This document shows, in pieces, positions 14,566 to 22,242 of a DNA stretch of 25,888 nt. A program made the position numbers and the translations under genes. This stretch comes from VRUE01 sp036525295 (GTDB lineage Bacteria; Actinomycetota; Thermoleophilia; Solirubrobacterales; 70-9): positions 1-25,888 of the forward strand of contig DATDAQ010000110.1 in NCBI GenBank assembly GCA_036525295.1. Reading direction: 5' to 3'. Every line of letters starts with the position of its first letter. The stretch's first letter is position 1. The notes under the pieces are model-generated. The model searched no databases, had not been told where the DNA came from, and worked only from the letters and a program-made list of their open reading frames with translations.

Positions 14566-14960
14566 TCGCCGCCGGGCCGCCGCCGGCCCCGCTTGCGTTC
14601 GCTCGCTCGCCGCTTCTCTTCCAGGCGCCGCTCGCGAGAGGCCCGCGTCGGGCGCGTCGGGCGGCGGCGCACCGGCTCGGCCAGACCGGCGGCGATCTTC
14701 TCCGCCAGCCGCCTCAGGGCCAGCTCGCGGTTACGCGCCTGGCCGCGCGCGTCCTGGGAGACGGCGGTGAGTACCGGTCCGGCCCGGCCGGCCAGGCGGC
14801 CCTTCTGGCGCTCGTCCAGCGTTTGCGAGGCCTCGACGTCGAACACCGCTTCCACCCGCGAGGCGGTCACGTTCGCGTGCTGCCCGCCGGGGCCAGAGGA
14901 CCGGCTCGCCCGCAGCTCGACCTCGGCCAGCGGGATCGAGAGCCGCGCGTCGATTCTCAA
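14559..14960 (-). CDS. arfB: ArfB-like ribosome rescue peptidyl-tRNA hydrolase
   Basis: A 133-residue single-domain release factor. The catalytic GGQ loop is present as RSSGPGGQHANVTASRVE (20-37; GGQ 25-27), followed by LTAVSQDARGQARNRELALRRL and a strongly basic C-terminal tail (EEKRRASERKRGRRR) that in ArfB enters the mRNA channel of stalled ribosomes. It hydrolyses peptidyl-tRNA on non-stop ribosomes. The start is TTG at 14960, overlapping the stop of the upstream dehydratase gene in TTGA, so translation is coupled; no better start fits the family N-terminus (MRIDARLSIPLAEVE). Length fits the family. Confidence 0.93.
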   Translation of the reverse strand: MRIDARLSIPLAEVELRASRSSGPGGQHANVTASRVEAVFDVEASQTLDERQKGRLAGRAGPVLTAVSQDARGQARNRELALRRLAEKIAAGLAEPVRRRPTRPTRASRERRLEEKRRASERKRGRRRPGGDY

Positions 14961-15244
14961 CTCGTCGGCGATAGGGCGTCGACCTTCGCCGCCAACTCGA
15001 AGTCGGCCGCGGTGAGGCCCCCTTCGGAGTGGGTGGAGATCGTCACGGTCACGTCGCTCCAGGAGATCGCCAGATCGGGATGGTGGTTCATCCCCTCGGC
15101 CGGCTCGACCAGGCTCTCGACGAACCGCACCGAGCCGACGAAATCACCGCAGCCGAAGGTCTTGGCGATCGCCTCGTCGCTGCGCTCCCAGCCATCCAGG
15201 CCGGCGAGCCTCTCCTCGATCTCCGCATCGGCCAGGAGCGCCAT
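14957..15244 (-). CDS. phhB: Pterin-4a-carbinolamine dehydratase
   Basis: A 95-residue protein of the PCD/DCoH family (EC 4.2.1.96), which dehydrates 4a-hydroxytetrahydropterin to recycle the cofactor of aromatic amino-acid hydroxylases. The active-site block is intact: MNHHPDLAISWSDVTVTIST (52-71) and HSEGGLTAADFELAAKVD (72-89). Upstream helix WERSDEAIAKTFGCGDFVGSVRFV fits. No hydroxylase is seen in the window, and in many bacteria these proteins have unknown or molybdopterin-related roles. The next gene (ArfB) overlaps its stop by four bases. Confidence 0.93.
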   Translation of the reverse strand: MALLADAEIEERLAGLDGWERSDEAIAKTFGCGDFVGSVRFVESLVEPAEGMNHHPDLAISWSDVTVTISTHSEGGLTAADFELAAKVDALSPTS

Positions 15245-15283
15245 CGCCGACTCATGCTGCCACGCCCGCCCACGGGGCGCAAC

Positions 15284-16318
15284 CTACGGCGTGAGCACGA
15301 TCTTCAGCGCCTCGCGCTGGTCGTAGAGCGCGTAGGCCTCGGCGGCCTCCTCCAGCCTCATGTGGTGGGTGACCAGCGGCGAGGGGTCGAGCTTGCCGGC
15401 CTCGATCAGGGCCAGCACGCGGTCGACGTGGGCGATCACGTTGGCGAGGCCGAGGCGCAGCGTCAGGCCCTTGAGCCAGGCAAGGCCGAGCGGGACCTCG
15501 CCCTTGCCGGCGTAGGCACCGATCCCCGAGACGGTGCCGGCATCGCGGCAGAGGCTGACAGCCATCGCCAGCGGCGCCGCGGCGCCGACCGCGTCGACGA
15601 CGACGTCCACCCCGCGCTTCCCGGTCGACGCCCGCACCACGCGCTTGGGCTCCTCCTCGGTCAGGTGGACCGGCGTCGCGCCGAAGTCCGCCGCCATCGC
15701 CAGCCGCTGCGCCACCGAGTCGATCGCGAAGACCTCGGTCGCGCCGCCGGCGAGCGCCGCCTGCACGGCGCAGAGCCCGACCGGGCCCAGCCCCAGCACC
15801 GCCACCGTGTCGCCCGAGCGCATCCCGGCATGGGCGACGGCGTGGTAGCCGGTCCCCATCACGTCGCCGGCGAAGAGGGCGACGTCGTCGCTCATCCCCT
15901 CCGGCACCTGCCGCAGCGTCACGTTGGCACGTGGGACCAGGAGCTGGTCGGCCTGGGCGCCCTGGAGGTCGCCGAGGTTGGCACCGTGACCGAAGATCCG
16001 GCCGCGCTCGCAGCGGTGGTAGTCGCCGCGCAGACAGGTGGCGCAGGTCGCGCAGGCGGTGTGGAAGCAGCCGAGCACGCGGTCGCCGACCGCGACGCGC
16101 TCGACATCGGCGCCGGCGGCGAGCACCGTGCCGACGAACTCGTGCCCGATCGTGAACCCCGGCTCGACCGGGACTTGGCCGTGGAAGATATGGAGGTCGG
16201 AGCCGCAGATCCCGCTCGCCTCGACCCGGACCAGCGCATCGTCGACAGCGTTCAGCTCCGGAGCGGGCTTCTCCTCAACCCGGACCTCCCCGGGAGCCTG
16301 AAACGTGACGGCGCGCAT
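15284..16318 (-). CDS. Zinc-dependent alcohol dehydrogenase (MDR family)
   Basis: A 344-residue medium-chain dehydrogenase. Catalytic zinc ligands: Cys38 (GICGSDLH), His59-Glu60 (GHEF) and probably Asp152. Structural zinc: Cys89, Cys92, Cys95 and Cys103 in CATCATC...C spacing. The Rossmann motif GLGPVG (176-181) and the Asp at the end of the second strand (AID, Asp200) suggest NAD rather than NADP. It oxidises an alcohol or polyol to a carbonyl; the substrate is not readable. Given the nearby acetolactate decarboxylase, a butanediol/acetoin role is tempting but the two genes are 12 kb apart, so I do not claim it. It follows the HD-GYP gene by 23 bases on the same strand. Confidence 0.92.
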   Translation of the reverse strand: MRAVTFQAPGEVRVEEKPAPELNAVDDALVRVEASGICGSDLHIFHGQVPVEPGFTIGHEFVGTVLAAGADVERVAVGDRVLGCFHTACATCATCLRGDYHRCERGRIFGHGANLGDLQGAQADQLLVPRANVTLRQVPEGMSDDVALFAGDVMGTGYHAVAHAGMRSGDTVAVLGLGPVGLCAVQAALAGGATEVFAIDSVAQRLAMAADFGATPVHLTEEEPKRVVRASTGKRGVDVVVDAVGAAAPLAMAVSLCRDAGTVSGIGAYAGKGEVPLGLAWLKGLTLRLGLANVIAHVDRVLALIEAGKLDPSPLVTHHMRLEEAAEAYALYDQREALKIVLTP

Positions 16319-16341
16319 CGCGCCCGAACCGTATCGCGCGT

Positions 16342-17745
16342 CTAGCCGACGGAGACGCCGGAGGGCTGGAAGCGGGCGCCGTTGCCGAGCGGGCTGGCGG
16401 TCTCTTCGATCCGCGCTTCCAGAGCCAGCTCTTTCTCGAAGTCGGCCGCCTCGCCATGCTGGAAGGAGACGTCTTTGCCCTCGAGCAGCTCGACGAAGAC
16501 CTCGACGAAGCGGGCGTCAAGCTGTTTGCCGGAAACCCGGCGCAGCTCCTGGATCGCGTCATGGCTGGACATCGGCGTGCGGTAGGAATCGCGCGCCGTC
16601 ATCACGTCGTAGGTGTCGGCGACCGAGATGATCCGGGCCAGCTCGGGAATGTCGTCGCCGGTCAGGCCGCGCGGGTAGCCTTTTCCGTCGATCCGCTCGT
16701 GGTGGGCGAGGATGATCTCGGCCACCGGGCCGTAGCCGTCGAGCGAGGAGACCACCCGGGCGCCCTGCTGGGGGTGGCGCTTGATCAGCATCCAGTCCTC
16801 GTCGGTGAGCGGCACGTTCGCCTTGAGGATGCGGTCGGGGAGGATGAACTTGCCGATGTCGTGCAGCAGCGCGGCGATGTGGACGAGCTCCTCCTCCTGG
16901 CGCGAGAAGCCGGCGCGCTGGGCGATCGCCCGCGAGTAGCGCGCAACTGCAGCCGAGTGCCGGGCGGTCATCTGGTCCCGCAGGTCGAGCGTGCGCAGCA
17001 TCGCGCTCAACATCCCGACCTGGAAGCTGGCGAGCTGCTTGCTGCGCCGCTCCAGCTCGTCGCCGCGCTGCTGGGAGAGCAGCAGCTGCCCGAGCAGGTA
17101 CTGGAAGGTGACGAGGACGACGCCGAAGAGCGCAATCGCCGCGATCCCGATCACGTGGTAGATGAAGGCGACCGCGACGGCGAGCATCGCGCTGGCGAAC
17201 TCGGACGGCAGCACGGGGGGCAGCACGTGCAGCTTGCTGGAGAAGGAGACGCGCTCGACGTAACAGCCGTAGCCCGCGATCATCACGAAGTTGACCGCGA
17301 GGGCGAACTGGAAGAGCCCGAAGACGAGCAGGTAGAAGGACGGATCCGACTCGGTGAGGGCGAGCGCCGCGGTCGCGTCGTGGAAGGCGATCCCGCCGAG
17401 CAGCGGGAAGACCGCGTAGGTGAGCAGGTTGTTGAGCAGGTAGTGCCAGTCGTCGTGCCAGCGAAGCCAACCCGTGACGATCGTCGCGACGCCGATCAGC
17501 GCCGCCGGGGTGCCGCCGAGGAAGACCATCGCCACGACGAGGGCGAGGAAGCTCCCCGAGACCTTGAGTTTGGATTCGGTGGGAACGGCCGTGAGGTCGC
17601 TGAAGATCGAGAAGGAGAGGAGAACCGCCAGCAGGCTGAGGTCCCAGTTGGCCTGCGGCGCAGTCCAGACGCCCAGCGCAACGGCGCCGACGAGGGCGGC
17701 GGCCATGTAGGCGATTGCTAGGCGGGTTGGGCGGTTGTTAGCCAT
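16342..17745 (-). CDS. Membrane HD-GYP c-di-GMP phosphodiesterase
   Basis: A 467-residue protein. The N-terminal half (about 8-220) has about eight hydrophobic helices with no classic PAS, CHASE or HAMP domain, so it is a membrane sensor module of MASE-like kind. A short linker (LLLSQQRGDELERRSKQLA, about 221-239) joins it to the HD-GYP domain: HDIGK (295-299), HHERIDGKGYP (348-358) and VADTYDVMTA (375-384). These residues form the di-iron/metal site and the GYP signature, so it is expected to hydrolyse cyclic di-GMP to pGpG or GMP in response to an unknown signal. C-terminal tail of about 50 residues is acidic and unrecognised. The alcohol dehydrogenase gene follows by 23 bases and may be cotranscribed. 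Confidence 0.92.
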   Translation of the reverse strand: MANNRPTRLAIAYMAAALVGAVALGVWTAPQANWDLSLLAVLLSFSIFSDLTAVPTESKLKVSGSFLALVVAMVFLGGTPAALIGVATIVTGWLRWHDDWHYLLNNLLTYAVFPLLGGIAFHDATAALALTESDPSFYLLVFGLFQFALAVNFVMIAGYGCYVERVSFSSKLHVLPPVLPSEFASAMLAVAVAFIYHVIGIAAIALFGVVLVTFQYLLGQLLLSQQRGDELERRSKQLASFQVGMLSAMLRTLDLRDQMTARHSAAVARYSRAIAQRAGFSRQEEELVHIAALLHDIGKFILPDRILKANVPLTDEDWMLIKRHPQQGARVVSSLDGYGPVAEIILAHHERIDGKGYPRGLTGDDIPELARIISVADTYDVMTARDSYRTPMSSHDAIQELRRVSGKQLDARFVEVFVELLEGKDVSFQHGEAADFEKELALEARIEETASPLGNGARFQPSGVSVG

Positions 17746-17962
17746 CGGCCTGGAACAGCGGTCGTCGGAGCCCTGTCCTGCTCCCGGTTCAGATTCCTGG
17801 GAGGCGGCGCATTCCCTGCGCCACGACTGCTGGGGCTCGCGCCGAACGCAACTTGCGCCGGTTCAAAGTAGCCGGGAAACTGCGTGCCTGCAAGCAGTTT
17901 GGCCATTTGCCAGGCGTCGCCCAAACGCAGCTGGGACTGGGTCGCCTGGGAATATGGGCCCG

Positions 17963-17999
17963 AAAAAGCACGAAGGGCACCGCAAGGCGGTGCCCTTCG
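17963..17999 (-). terminator. Rho-independent terminator, minus strand
   Basis: A perfect 13-bp stem (17971-17983 with 17987-17999) with a 3-base loop. Read on the minus strand it is followed by TGCTTTTTCGG, a T tract. No annotated minus-strand gene ends here, so it may close a short untranslated RNA that begins in 18000-18130. Confidence 0.7.
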
Positions 18000-18156
18000 C
18001 GAAACTGGAGCGAGCTGACTACGCTCGCGTTGGAAGATCTAGTGACGGAAGCCCATTGTGTTCCTTATCCCTTCGTCGTTGAAAACCCTCAGATTGCGCA
18101 GTGCGATCTGAAACTCGTCAATTGCCTGTCAACTTTGTAGCACAGCTTCGCCGAAA

Positions 18157-18185
18157 CTTGTGCATCTGCAGGAAATCTTGTGCAT
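18157..18185. promoter_or_regulatory. Paired direct repeats before the MFS gene, possible operator
   Basis: CTTGTGCAT occurs at 18157-18165 and again at 18177-18185, 20 bases apart, about two helical turns. They sit where the promoter of the MFS gene should be (the second is followed by an AT-rich ATAAAT). A dimeric regulator binding one face of the DNA would fit. Confidence 0.4.
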
Positions 18186-18211
18186 AAATGCAGTAGTTCG
18201 TGCGTCCAGCA

Positions 18212-19537
18212 ATGCGTAATTCACGCCTAACCGACCCCCTGAAAAGGCCGCAATTCCGGCGTCTGGCCGTGAGTTACGCGGTCAACGAGCTGGGCGACTG
18301 GATGGGAATCGTGGCCCTCTCGGTCCTGGTCTACGACCGCACGGGGAGCGCGATGGCGACGGCGGCGCTCTTCCTCGGCACCCGCTTCCTCCCCGCCCTG
18401 GTCGCGCCCGTCCTGGTCGCGCGGATCGAGCAGCCGCCACCGCGCTTCGCCCTGCCGGTCATCTATTGCGGCGAGGCGGCCGCCTTCGGGGCCCTGGCGC
18501 TGCTCGCCGGCGACGACTTCTTCCTCGCCGGGGTGATCGTGCTGGCAGTGGTCGACGGCTCCCTGGCTCTGGCCGGACGGGCGCTGACCCGGGCCGTCGT
18601 CGCGGCCCTGCTCGAGCGGGACGGAGAGCTGCGGGCCGGCAACGCGGTGCTCAACGTCGCCTTCACCGGCGGCGCCGCCGTCGGCCCGGCCGTCGCGGGC
18701 CTAGTCGTCGCGGGCTTCGGAGTCCAGGCGGCGCTGCTGCTCGACGCCGCTTCCTTCTACGCGATCGCCTGGATCCTGCTTACCGCAGGGCCGCTGCCCC
18801 AGGCCGAGCCCGAACCCGGCCTCGCTCGCGAGCGGGTCCGGGCCGGCGTCGCCTACATCCGCGAGAGGCCGACGCTGCTGCGCCTGCTGATCGCGCAGGG
18901 CGCCGCCTTCGTCTTCTTCGCCGCGGTGATCCCGATCGAGGTGATCTACGCGAAGCAGACGCTCGACGCCGGCGACTCCGGCTACGGCCTGCTGCTGGCG
19001 AGCTGGGGCGGCGGCATGGTGCTCGGCAGCATCGTCTTCGCCGCCGTGCGCAGGGCGCCGCTGCCGGTCCTGCTCTTCTTCAGCACGATCGCGGTCGGCG
19101 CCGGTTATCTCGGCCTCGCCGCGGCGCCGACCCTGGCCCTCGCCTGTGCGGCGGGCGCCGTCGGGGGAGCCGGCAACGGGGTGCAGTGGGTGAGCACGAT
19201 CAGCGCCGTGCAGGAGCTGACCGCGCAGGGGATGCAGGCGCGGGTGATGAGCGTGCTGGAGTCGATCGGGGCCGCGATGCCGGGCGTGGGCTACCTGCTC
19301 GGCGGCCTCATCGTCAGCGGCGCCAACCCGCGCACCGCCTTCCTCGTGGCCGGTATCGGGGTCCTCTCGATCGTCGCCATCGCCGTCCCGCTGCTGGGAA
19401 GGAAATGGCCTGAGCGCAGGGAAAACACGGGGCTAGGCCCCGTTGACGCCGGGGCCGAGATTATGGTGGAGTTGATTCCAGTGGGTGAGCGTCCACCCGT
19501 CCGGCCCAGTGCATCCGCCCGTCCAACTCGGAGGTAG
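18212..19537 (+). CDS. MFS transporter, MFS_3/EntS-like exporter
   Basis: A 441-residue polytopic protein with 12 hydrophobic helices in two halves. The N-terminus (LKRPQFRRLAVSYAVNELGDW) and ALFLGTRFLPALVAPVLV match the MFS_3 group that includes EntS and macrolide/siderophore exporters. The central loop carries RVRAGVAYIRERPTLLRLL, and the second half the glycine-rich GYGLLLASWGGGMVLGS. It is expected to expel a small molecule by proton antiport; substrate unknown. ATG at 18212 is chosen; GTG at 18200 in the same frame is possible, and neither has a ribosome binding site. Its stop codon overlaps the Shine-Dalgarno site of the peptide-binding lipoprotein gene 4 bases further on, so the importer genes may be read from this transcript. 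Confidence 0.9.
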   Translation: MRNSRLTDPLKRPQFRRLAVSYAVNELGDWMGIVALSVLVYDRTGSAMATAALFLGTRFLPALVAPVLVARIEQPPPRFALPVIYCGEAAAFGALALLAGDDFFLAGVIVLAVVDGSLALAGRALTRAVVAALLERDGELRAGNAVLNVAFTGGAAVGPAVAGLVVAGFGVQAALLLDAASFYAIAWILLTAGPLPQAEPEPGLARERVRAGVAYIRERPTLLRLLIAQGAAFVFFAAVIPIEVIYAKQTLDAGDSGYGLLLASWGGGMVLGSIVFAAVRRAPLPVLLFFSTIAVGAGYLGLAAAPTLALACAAGAVGGAGNGVQWVSTISAVQELTAQGMQARVMSVLESIGAAMPGVGYLLGGLIVSGANPRTAFLVAGIGVLSIVAIAVPLLGRKWPERRENTGLGPVDAGAEIMVELIPVGERPPVRPSASARPTRR

Positions 19538-19541
19538 TGAC

Positions 19542-21170
19542 TTGAGAAAGCTTGGCCTCAACCTGCTGGTGCTCTGCGTCGTAACGAGCTCTGCCCTCGC
19601 ACTCGCCGCCTGCGGCGATTCCGACAGCAAGGAAGGGGGCACCCTGACCGGAAGCTACGCCTCGTTCCCCGACTACCTGGACCCGGGGCTCTCCTACACG
19701 CAGGAAGGCTGGACGGCGATGTACAACACCTACCTGCCGCTGCTCACCTACGCGCACGCCAACGGCGCGGCGGGCGGCGAGGTCGTCCCGGCCCTCGCCG
19801 AGGATCTGCCCGAGATCGGCAACGGCGGCAAGACCTACACGCTGCGGCTACGCAAGGGCCTCAAGTACTCCGACGGCAGCCCGGTCAAAGCCTCCGACTT
19901 CACCAGCTCGATCGAAAGGCTGTTCAAGCTCAACTCGCCCGGCTCGGGCTTCTACACCGGCATCGTCGGCGCGGAAAAATTTGCCGAAACCAAGACCGGT
20001 GGCATCCCCGGCATCAAGACCAACGACAGGACCGGGGAGATCGTCATCGACCTCACCGCCCCTCGGGGAACCTTCTCCAACGAGCTGGGCATGCTCTTCG
20101 CGGCGCTGCTGCCGTCCGGCACCCCGGCCAAGAACCTCAGCTCCGACCCGCCCCCCGCCACCGGCCCCTACGAGATCGTCAAGTCCGAAGCCGGCCGCGG
20201 CTGGAGCTACACGCGCAACCCGGTGTGGGCGAAGAACAACGGCCCGCTGATGCCCGACCTCGAGGCCGGCAACTACGACAAGATCGAGATCTCGGTCGTC
20301 CGCAACGACTCGACCCAGGTCAACGAAATCGAACAGGACCAGACCGACTGGATGCAGACCCCTCCCCCGGCCGACCGCTACGCCGAGGTCAAGGACAAAT
20401 ACGAGGAGACCCAATTCCGGGTCGAGAACCCGATCAACCTCTACTACTTCTGGATGGACGTGAACCGGCCGCCATTCGACGACCTCAAGGTGCGCCAAGC
20501 GGTCAACCACGCGGTCGACAGCGCCGCCCTCGAACGCATCTACTCCGGGGCGCTCAGCGCGACCCACCAGATCCTGCCTGAGGGCATGCCCGGGCACGAG
20601 ACGTTCGACCTCTACCCCCACGACATGGCCAAAGCCAAGGAACTCCTCGCCGAAGCCAACCCGGCCGACACCGAGATCACGGTCTGGACCGACAACGAAA
20701 GCCCCAACGACGAAGCGGGCGCTTATTACCACAGCGTCCTGCAGGAACTCGGCTTCGACGCGACGCTGAAAACGATCAACGCCGACGTCTACATCCCGAC
20801 GATCGGCAACGTCTCGACGCCCGACCTCGACACCGGCTGGATCAACTGGTACCCAGACTACCCGAACCCGAGCAACTTCTTCGAACCGCTGCTCTCCGGC
20901 GAAGGCATAGTGCCGACCAACAACGTCAACTTCGCCCGCATCGACGAACCGAAGCTGAACGAGAAGATCGCCCGGCTCGGCGAAGAACCGCTGGGGCCCG
21001 AGCAGGAAGCCGAATACGCGGAGCTCGACAGGGAATTCATGGATCTGGCGCCCTGGGTGCCCTACGGGACGTTCACCGTCTCCACCTTCGTCGACAGCGA
21101 AATCGACCTCGACTCGGTGATCTTCAACCCGACCTTCGGGCACGACCTGGCCAGCTTCCAGCCGAAGTAG
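19542..21170 (+). CDS. Peptide ABC importer, substrate-binding lipoprotein
   Basis: A 542-residue SBP_bac_5 (OppA/DppA class C) protein. It begins MRKLGLNLLVLCVV and has the lipobox LAAC with Cys24, so it is lipidated and held on the outer face of the membrane. Typical segments follow: GSYASFPDYLDPGLSY, YTLRLRKGLKYSDGSPVKASDF, ATGPYEIV and LKVRQAVNHAVDSAALERIYSG. It binds oligopeptides, dipeptides or another small solute and hands it to the permeases below. The TTG start at 19542 is chosen because GGAGGT lies 6 bases before it, a rare clear ribosome binding site here, and because it gives a proper signal peptide; the GTG/ATG further upstream would add an unlikely prefix. Confidence 0.93.
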   Translation: MRKLGLNLLVLCVVTSSALALAACGDSDSKEGGTLTGSYASFPDYLDPGLSYTQEGWTAMYNTYLPLLTYAHANGAAGGEVVPALAEDLPEIGNGGKTYTLRLRKGLKYSDGSPVKASDFTSSIERLFKLNSPGSGFYTGIVGAEKFAETKTGGIPGIKTNDRTGEIVIDLTAPRGTFSNELGMLFAALLPSGTPAKNLSSDPPPATGPYEIVKSEAGRGWSYTRNPVWAKNNGPLMPDLEAGNYDKIEISVVRNDSTQVNEIEQDQTDWMQTPPPADRYAEVKDKYEETQFRVENPINLYYFWMDVNRPPFDDLKVRQAVNHAVDSAALERIYSGALSATHQILPEGMPGHETFDLYPHDMAKAKELLAEANPADTEITVWTDNESPNDEAGAYYHSVLQELGFDATLKTINADVYIPTIGNVSTPDLDTGWINWYPDYPNPSNFFEPLLSGEGIVPTNNVNFARIDEPKLNEKIARLGEEPLGPEQEAEYAELDREFMDLAPWVPYGTFTVSTFVDSEIDLDSVIFNPTFGHDLASFQPK

Positions 21171-21198
21171 CCGCCACTCCCTGCTTCACACTGGCCGG

Positions 21199-22242
21199 GT
21201 GCCTTCCGAGCCCAACGCCGAGGCCGGCCCCGCGGGCAGCAGCCCGTGGCGGCTGGCCCTCCGGCAGCTGCGCCGCAACCGGGTGGCGCTGGCCTTCGGC
21301 GGCCTGCTGATCCTGATCGCCATCTTCGTGCTGGCGGCGCCGCTGTGGGCGGAGCACGTCGCCGATACCGGACCCAACGAGACCCACACTCTGGAGAAGA
21401 TCGACGTCGACGGCGAGAAGCGCGAAGTCGTCAACGTCGAAGGCCGGCCGATCGGCCCGGTCTGGCTCGGAGCCGGCGGCAAGTACTTCCTCGGCGCCGA
21501 CGGCCGCCTCGGCCGCGACGAGATGGTGCGGCTGATGTACGGCGGCCGCGCCTCCCTCTTCGTCGGCTTCGCCTCGGCCCTGATGGCCACGGTCCTGGCG
21601 ACGATCCTCGCCCTTCTCGCCGGCTACTACCGCGGCTGGGTCGACACGGTCATCTCGCGGACGATGGACGTGATCTGGGCCTTCCCTGTGCTCCTGCTCG
21701 GCATCGCGCTCGGCATCGCCCTGGCACTGGGCGGGCTGAAGATCGGGCCTGTGGAGATTCCCAGCGGCTCGATCTGGATCACCATCCTGATCATCGGCGG
21801 CGTCCTCGTCCCCTACACGGCGCGACCGTTGCGGGGAACGGTGCTCGCCCTGCGCGAAAAGGAGTTCGTCGAGGCCTCCGTCGCCCAGGGCGCCGGGCCG
21901 CTGCGGGTGATGTTCGGCGAGCTGCTGCCCAACCTCGCCTCGACGATCATCGTCTTCTTCACCCTTGCCGTGGCCAACGCGATGCTCTTCGAGGCGGCCC
22001 TCTCCTTCCTCGGCGTCGGCGTGCAGCCGCCCGACACCTCCTGGGGCGCGATGGTCGGCGACGGCTTCGACCTGATCGGCAGCGCGCCGCTGCTGACGAT
22101 CCTCCCCGGCACGATGATCTTCCTCACCGTGCTCTCGGTCAACGTCCTCGGCGACGGCCTGCGGGACGCGCTCGACCCGCGCTCGAAGGTGCGGCTCGAG
22201 GCCCACGCGGGAATCGCCGAGCCCGAGGGAACCGCGGTCTGA
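21199..22242 (+). CDS. Peptide ABC importer permease, OppC-like
   Basis: A 347-residue permease. An N-terminal helix (LAFGGLLILIAIFVLAAPLW, OppC_N type) is followed by an unusually long extracytoplasmic loop of about 60 residues (about 50-110) with GPVWLGAGGKYFLGADGRLGRDE, in place of the usual HPLGTDxxGRD, then five more helices and the EAA coupling loop EASVAQGAGPLRVMFGELLPN. GVGVQPPDTSWGAMV is typical of the OppC/DppC group. GTG start at 21199, 28 bases after the lipoprotein gene; its stop overlaps the next start (TGATG). The order C before B is the reverse of most opp operons. Confidence 0.92.
   Translation: MPSEPNAEAGPAGSSPWRLALRQLRRNRVALAFGGLLILIAIFVLAAPLWAEHVADTGPNETHTLEKIDVDGEKREVVNVEGRPIGPVWLGAGGKYFLGADGRLGRDEMVRLMYGGRASLFVGFASALMATVLATILALLAGYYRGWVDTVISRTMDVIWAFPVLLLGIALGIALALGGLKIGPVEIPSGSIWITILIIGGVLVPYTARPLRGTVLALREKEFVEASVAQGAGPLRVMFGELLPNLASTIIVFFTLAVANAMLFEAALSFLGVGVQPPDTSWGAMVGDGFDLIGSAPLLTILPGTMIFLTVLSVNVLGDGLRDALDPRSKVRLEAHAGIAEPEGTAV

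Larger units (their letters stand above)
17746..18199. other. 454-base intergenic region with several stems
   Basis: No convincing gene. Between the divergent HD-GYP and MFS genes there are several potential stems: AAACTGC/GCAGTTT (17877-17900), CCAGGCG/CGCCTGG (17910-17949), GCGAGC/GCTCGC near 18011-18028, a near-palindrome TCAGATTGCGC...GCGATCTGA (18090-18112) and the hairpin at 17971-17999. The right half (about 18030-18190) is clearly more AT-rich than its surroundings. Known riboswitch cores (c-di-GMP class I in particular, given the HD-GYP gene) were looked for and not found. A small minus-strand RNA ending at the terminator is possible. Confidence 0.5.

Noticed and set aside
15029..17721. 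Long plus-strand frames of 438 and 421 residues
   Set aside because: They are antisense shadows of the alcohol dehydrogenase and HD-GYP genes, very rich in Arg, Asp and His with no recognisable domain.
17746..17960. c-di-GMP class I riboswitch before the HD-GYP gene
   Set aside because: Stems exist, but the conserved GGGCAAA, GACGCAAAGCC and GCCGGGTTACC-like parts are not found on either strand.
17853..18140. A 95-residue plus-strand protein in the intergenic region
   Set aside because: Codon pattern is poor, it reads through the terminator hairpin and the AT-rich part, and it has no start signal or family resemblance.
19427..19443. Hairpin ACGGGGC/GCCCCGT inside the end of the MFS gene as a terminator
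   Set aside because: It is a perfect 7-bp stem, but lies in coding sequence with no T tract, and the frame continues normally to 19537.
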